Assembly: GCA_903907985.1 (NCBI GenBank)
Contig: CAIVQG010000039.1
Span: 32,895-96,894, forward strand
Length of the DNA stretch: 64,000 nucleotides
Direction of reading: 5' to 3'
From: an uncultured delta proteobacterium
GTDB taxonomy: Bacteria > Desulfobacterota > Syntrophia > Syntrophales > Smithellaceae
How positions within the stretch are numbered: position 1 is the first letter of the stretch; the number at the start of each line of letters is the position of its first letter. Made by a program: the position numbers and the translations under genes. A model generated the notes under the pieces. It was not told the DNA's origin, ran no database searches, and saw only the letters and a program-made list of their open reading frames with translations. Positions 61,093-64,000 of this stretch are shown here, one piece after another.

Positions 61093-61521
61093 TCACGCCT
61101 TCGGTTTCTGTGATTGACCGATTGTTGAAATCGTCCCTTGTGCTGTTGCGCACAGGCTCTCTTTACCCTCGCTCACGGCATAGATGTCGCAACGGCAGAC
61201 GGCCTGATTCTTCCCGGCATAGATAACGGAAGCACGGGCAACAATAAAATCACCCAAGCCCGGCCGCAGATAGTTGATCTTGAATTCCGATGTCACCACA
61301 GCTGGTCCCAGAACACTGCCCCCGACATAAGTAAGGGCGTTGTCGGCGGCATAGCTGATGACTCCGCCATGAACGAATCCATGCTGTTGCCTGAGCTCCT
61401 GCCTGATCGGAATTTTTAATTCCGTGTGGCCTGCGGAAAAGGCGGTCAGTTGGGCACCAATGAGCACACTGAAGGGCTGCATGGCTAAAACCTGTCTCCC
61501 CATTGCCAGCATTTCATCCAT
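61093..61521 (-). CDS. PaaI family thioesterase
   Basis: 142-residue hot-dog thioesterase. FVHGGVISYAADNALTYVGG (residues 48-67) carries the catalytic His-Gly-Gly region and Asp; TSEFKINYLRP follows. It cleaves aryl- or acyl-CoA thioesters. GGAGGAT before the ATG. It is intact, unlike the decayed PaaI remnant at 27778-27955, so the genome keeps at least one working copy. Confidence 0.85.
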   Translation of the reverse strand: MDEMLAMGRQVLAMQPFSVLIGAQLTAFSAGHTELKIPIRQELRQQHGFVHGGVISYAADNALTYVGGSVLGPAVVTSEFKINYLRPGLGDFIVARASVIYAGKNQAVCRCDIYAVSEGKESLCATAQGTISTIGQSQKPKA

Positions 61522-61714
61522 AGGACATCCTCCCCTGCTTTTTAATTTGGCGACGTCAATTAAGACGTTGCCCGATAGTTTTGCCTTGGAAATATTCGAG
61601 AGTCAAGAGGAATTGCGCCTGTAAAATAATCAGGATGTATCATTATGATAAATCAATAATTTCATAGAAATAATTATTACCTGTTGGCATTTTTCCGGTA
61701 AATTGGTAATAGGA

Positions 61715-62761
61715 ATGCAAAAAAGGAGAATAAACCGTATTTATCGCCGTGTAACCTTATCCCGAGTTCTGCAAATCAGCGCTTTGATGCTGGCTATATT
61801 TTTAGTGCTGAGCATTATTTCTCTGGCCATCGGCAGTGTCCCCATTGGCCTGGGAAGGGTATTGCTGTCTTTATCGGATGCCTTCACCGGCGGAAATTCT
61901 TTGTCCTCTCAGGAAAATCTGATTATCTTTTCGGTGCGCCTGCCGCGTATTATCTTTGCCGGTATCATCGGTGCTTCCCTCTCGCTGGGCGGTGTTGTTT
62001 TCCAAGCACTGCTGCGCAATCCGCTGGCCGACCCTTATGTCTTAGGTATCTCCGGAGGCTCCGCGCTGGGCGCGATTATCGGCATTCTTATCGGCGCCGG
62101 TTCATTTTATCTTGGTGTGCCGATGCTGGCTTTTCTGGGAGCGCTATTCACAGTATTCCTGGTCTTTATCGTCTCCGGTGGAAGCAGGGGGGCGCTGCTG
62201 GACAATTCGCTCTTGTTGTCCGGTGTGGTGGTTAATGCTTTTTTTTCCGCCGCCATCCTCTTTTTTCTTTCCATCGCCAACAGCATGGAGCTGCATAGCA
62301 TCACCTTCTGGCTGATGGGCGATCTTTCCCGGGCATCAATTAAAGAAATCGGTGTGGCTGCCGGCGTCCTTTTCATCGGGTTTGTTTTGCTATACCGGCA
62401 GGCGCTTAAATTGAATCTGATTGCCCACGGTGAAGAAACTGCCTTGCAATTAGGCGTCCATGTGGAAAGAACCAGGCAGTGGATATTAATTGTCACATCG
62501 CTAATCACGGCCGTTGCCGTATCGTTTGCCGGAATAATCGGTTTTGTCGGAATCATGGTGCCGCACATGATGCGTCTGGTCTTCGGTTCCGATCATCGTC
62601 TGCTTATGCCTGCCTCCGTTCTCTTCGGTGCTTCCTTTTTAGTTGTCGCCGATACGGTGGCCCGAGTGGTTCTGGCTCCGGCGGAATTACCGGTAGGCGT
62701 GATCACGGCTCTTTGCGGTGCGCCCTATTTTATTTTTCTCCTGAAAAGGAAGGGGAATTAG
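61715..62761 (+). CDS. btuC: FecCD/BtuC-type ABC permease
   Basis: 348-residue inner-membrane permease with about ten helices. Marks: RLPRIIFAGIIGASLSLGGVVFQALLRNPLADPYVLGISGGSALGA and AGIIGFVGIMVPHMMRLVFG. The start is set at ATG 61715; TTG 61703 is possible. The ATPase gene follows after 2 bp and a cobalamin riboswitch follows that, so the substrate is probably a corrinoid, inferred from context. No substrate-binding protein gene is in the window. Confidence 0.88.
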   Translation: MQKRRINRIYRRVTLSRVLQISALMLAIFLVLSIISLAIGSVPIGLGRVLLSLSDAFTGGNSLSSQENLIIFSVRLPRIIFAGIIGASLSLGGVVFQALLRNPLADPYVLGISGGSALGAIIGILIGAGSFYLGVPMLAFLGALFTVFLVFIVSGGSRGALLDNSLLLSGVVVNAFFSAAILFFLSIANSMELHSITFWLMGDLSRASIKEIGVAAGVLFIGFVLLYRQALKLNLIAHGEETALQLGVHVERTRQWILIVTSLITAVAVSFAGIIGFVGIMVPHMMRLVFGSDHRLLMPASVLFGASFLVVADTVARVVLAPAELPVGVITALCGAPYFIFLLKRKGN

Positions 62762-62763
62762 TC

Positions 62764-63540
62764 ATGTCCTTAATATGCGGCCGGAACATCACTTTTAGTT
62801 ACACCGGAAGGCTGATTCTGGATGATTTTTCTTTTGCCATTGATGAAGCTCAGGTTGTAGCGATAATCGGGCCGAATGGTTCCGGCAAAACCACACTCCT
62901 GAAAATTATTAACGGCATCCTTTCTCCGGTCAGCGGCCAGCTGCTGATTGACAATAAAGATACAAGCCAATGGTCACGCCGGGAACTGGCAAAAGCTATT
63001 GCCGTTGTTCCGCAGGAAAATCTCTCTATCTTTCCTTTTTATGCTGAAGAAATTGTCCTGATGGGTCGGTTTCCGCATTTGGGTAATTATTCCTTTGAAG
63101 ACAAAAAAGATTATCGTATAGCCCATGAAGCTATGGAGAAAACGGACACTCTTGCTTTTGCCGCCTGCAGATATGACCAACTGAGCGCCGGGGAGCGCCA
63201 GCGTGTCCTGATTGCCCGCGCCCTTGCCCAAGAACCAAAAATTCTCCTGCTTGATGAAAGCACTGTTTTTTTGGACTTGAAACATCAGGCTCAATTTCTT
63301 TCTTTGCTGCGGCAATTAAATAAAGCACAAAAGCTCACGGTTGTTTTTGTCACCCATGACATTAATTTAGCCAGTCAACATGCCGACCGGATAATTTTGC
63401 TTTACAGTGGGAAAAATTATGCTATAGGAAACCCCGCAGAAGTTATTACTGCGGCCAACATAAAAGAGGTGTACGATGTTGATGCTCTGGTAGATAAAAA
63501 TCCGCATAGCGGATTGCCCAGAATGACATTGCTCACCTGA
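62764..63540 (+). CDS. btuD: ABC transporter ATP-binding protein (BtuD/FecE type)
   Basis: 258-residue ATPase. Walker A IGPNGSGKTTLLK (about residues 36-48), Q-loop PQENLSI, signature LSAGERQRVLIARALAQEP, Walker B ILLLDESTVFLDLKHQ, and H-loop VTHDINLA are all intact. The 2-bp gap to the permease implies one mRNA. Energises corrinoid import if the permease is BtuC. Confidence 0.9.
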   Translation: MSLICGRNITFSYTGRLILDDFSFAIDEAQVVAIIGPNGSGKTTLLKIINGILSPVSGQLLIDNKDTSQWSRRELAKAIAVVPQENLSIFPFYAEEIVLMGRFPHLGNYSFEDKKDYRIAHEAMEKTDTLAFAACRYDQLSAGERQRVLIARALAQEPKILLLDESTVFLDLKHQAQFLSLLRQLNKAQKLTVVFVTHDINLASQHADRIILLYSGKNYAIGNPAEVITAANIKEVYDVDALVDKNPHSGLPRMTLLT

Positions 63541-63715
63541 AGAGAGCTGCCAAGAGAGGAAGCCGGTTAAATTCCGGCGCTGCCCCGCAACTGTAAGCGG
63601 AACGAAATCCACATTTATATCTTTTCACTTTAAAGATATTAGCCACTGATGCCTGCATCGGGAAGGCGTGGAGATTAGGATGCCGCAAGCCAGGAAACTT
63701 TATGGCGGTTCAACT
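63541..63715 (+). ncRNA. Cobalamin riboswitch
   Basis: Conserved core seen: GCCGGTTAAATTCCGG, CTGCCCCGCAACTGTAAGC and the B12-box region GCAAGCCAGGAAAC at about 63686-63700, which match the class I cobalamin aptamer. It lies just after btuD and about 35 bp before the TonB-dependent receptor, so it likely represses receptor translation or transcription when B12 is plentiful. 5' end approximate. Confidence 0.9.
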
Positions 63716-63748
63716 TACTTTAATCCCGTGGGGGAAAGGAGAAGAACC

Positions 63749-64000
63749 ATGAAGAAGTTCCTGTTTTTTATTCTGTTGTTGTCTTTTGTTTTCGTTTCAC
63801 AAGCACATGCTCAAAACCCTAAAGAGGATCAACCTGTCAAAATGGGCGAGGTCGTGGTCACCGCCACGCGCGACAGGCAGGAAACCCGCAAAACTCCCGC
63901 TAATGTTACCGTGATTACGGCTGAAGAAATCAGCAAATCCGGCGCGACGACGGTTGTTGACGTCCTCGATAAACTCGAAAGCATTCAATTCCGCACATCC
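63749..64000 (+). CDS. btuB: TonB-dependent receptor (BtuB-like), 3' end outside window
   Basis: 84 residues visible. Signal peptide MKKFLFFILLLSFVFVSQAHA, then the TonB-box/plug region VKMGEVVVTATRDRQETRKTP and NVTVITAEEISKSGATTVVDVLDKL, which is the plug domain of outer-membrane receptors. GGAAAGGAGAAG before the ATG. Corrinoid uptake is inferred from the riboswitch directly upstream. Confidence 0.85.
   Translation, partial: MKKFLFFILLLSFVFVSQAHAQNPKEDQPVKMGEVVVTATRDRQETRKTPANVTVITAEEISKSGATTVVDVLDKLESIQFRTS

Noticed and set aside
1..64000. CRISPR arrays, tRNA, rRNA, complete insertion sequences
   Set aside because: I found no spaced identical repeats of CRISPR type, no cloverleaf or rRNA text, and no transposase gene.

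Overview
The window looks like the chromosome of an anaerobic Desulfobacterota ('deltaproteobacterial') bacterium close to the Syntrophales/syntrophic fatty-acid degraders. This is inferred from gene content: a beta-oxidation cluster with several acyl-CoA ligases, FNR-type control, multiheme cytochromes, Tat-exported fumarate-reductase-like flavoproteins, a molybdopterin oxidoreductase and UGA-encoded selenoproteins. No rRNA, tRNA or CRISPR array was seen.

Layout. 1-6.7 kb: a metallo-beta-lactamase hydrolase (cut by the window edge), two DUF6125-like proteins, a self-regulated TetR unit with a MaoC-fold protein, OsmC, HisC and a Dus-type tRNA enzyme. 6.9-20.4 kb: a minus-strand acyl-CoA degradation block with three acyl-CoA ligases, enoyl-CoA hydratase, acyl-CoA dehydrogenase, thiolase, two nitronate-monooxygenase-like flavoproteins and two MerR regulators; two promoter regions share a TAAAGT-N3-ACTT(T/C)A box. 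21.1-25.0 kb: an ECF-like sigma factor overlapping a DUF3795 protein, a MotA/MotB-like pair and a methyltransferase. 25.1-29.5 kb: a DUF134/NifX/TrmO/metallo-hydrolase group interspersed with three genes reduced by internal deletion (MinD-type ATPase, PaaI thioesterase, CoA-disulfide reductase-rhodanese).

29.5-53.3 kb is the distinctive part, a redox/sulfur region: an Hdr-like Fe-S protein, a selenocysteine peroxiredoxin, four exported rhodaneses, a trx/small selenoprotein/Fe-S/cytochrome b operon, a molybdopterin oxidoreductase with a MarR regulator, a Crp/Fnr regulator with an FNR-type box, two paralogous Tat flavoproteins (one with a six-heme cytochrome), a CstR-like persulfide-type repressor, an 11-heme cytochrome read through a UGA, an NrfD/4Fe-4S/12-heme electron-transfer module and the ResB/CcsA cytochrome c maturation pair. 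The three in-frame UGA codons (peroxiredoxin, 11-heme cytochrome, 56-residue membrane protein) each have a hairpin whose apical GGTC begins exactly 20 bases after the U of UGA. This is the strongest unusual signal in the window. The working model is a periplasmic sulfane-sulfur or chalcogen redox system that is regulated by persulfide and oxygen/NO and uses selenocysteine.

53.3-61.5 kb: AsmA-like protein, a TAXI-type binding protein, an AT-rich island with an AAA-TOPRIM protein, a nucleotidyltransferase-like protein and a DUF262 protein (probable defence genes), then a Tat flavodoxin-ferredoxin and a thioesterase. 61.7-64 kb: a BtuCD-type transporter, a cobalamin riboswitch and the start of a TonB-dependent receptor (cut by the window edge).
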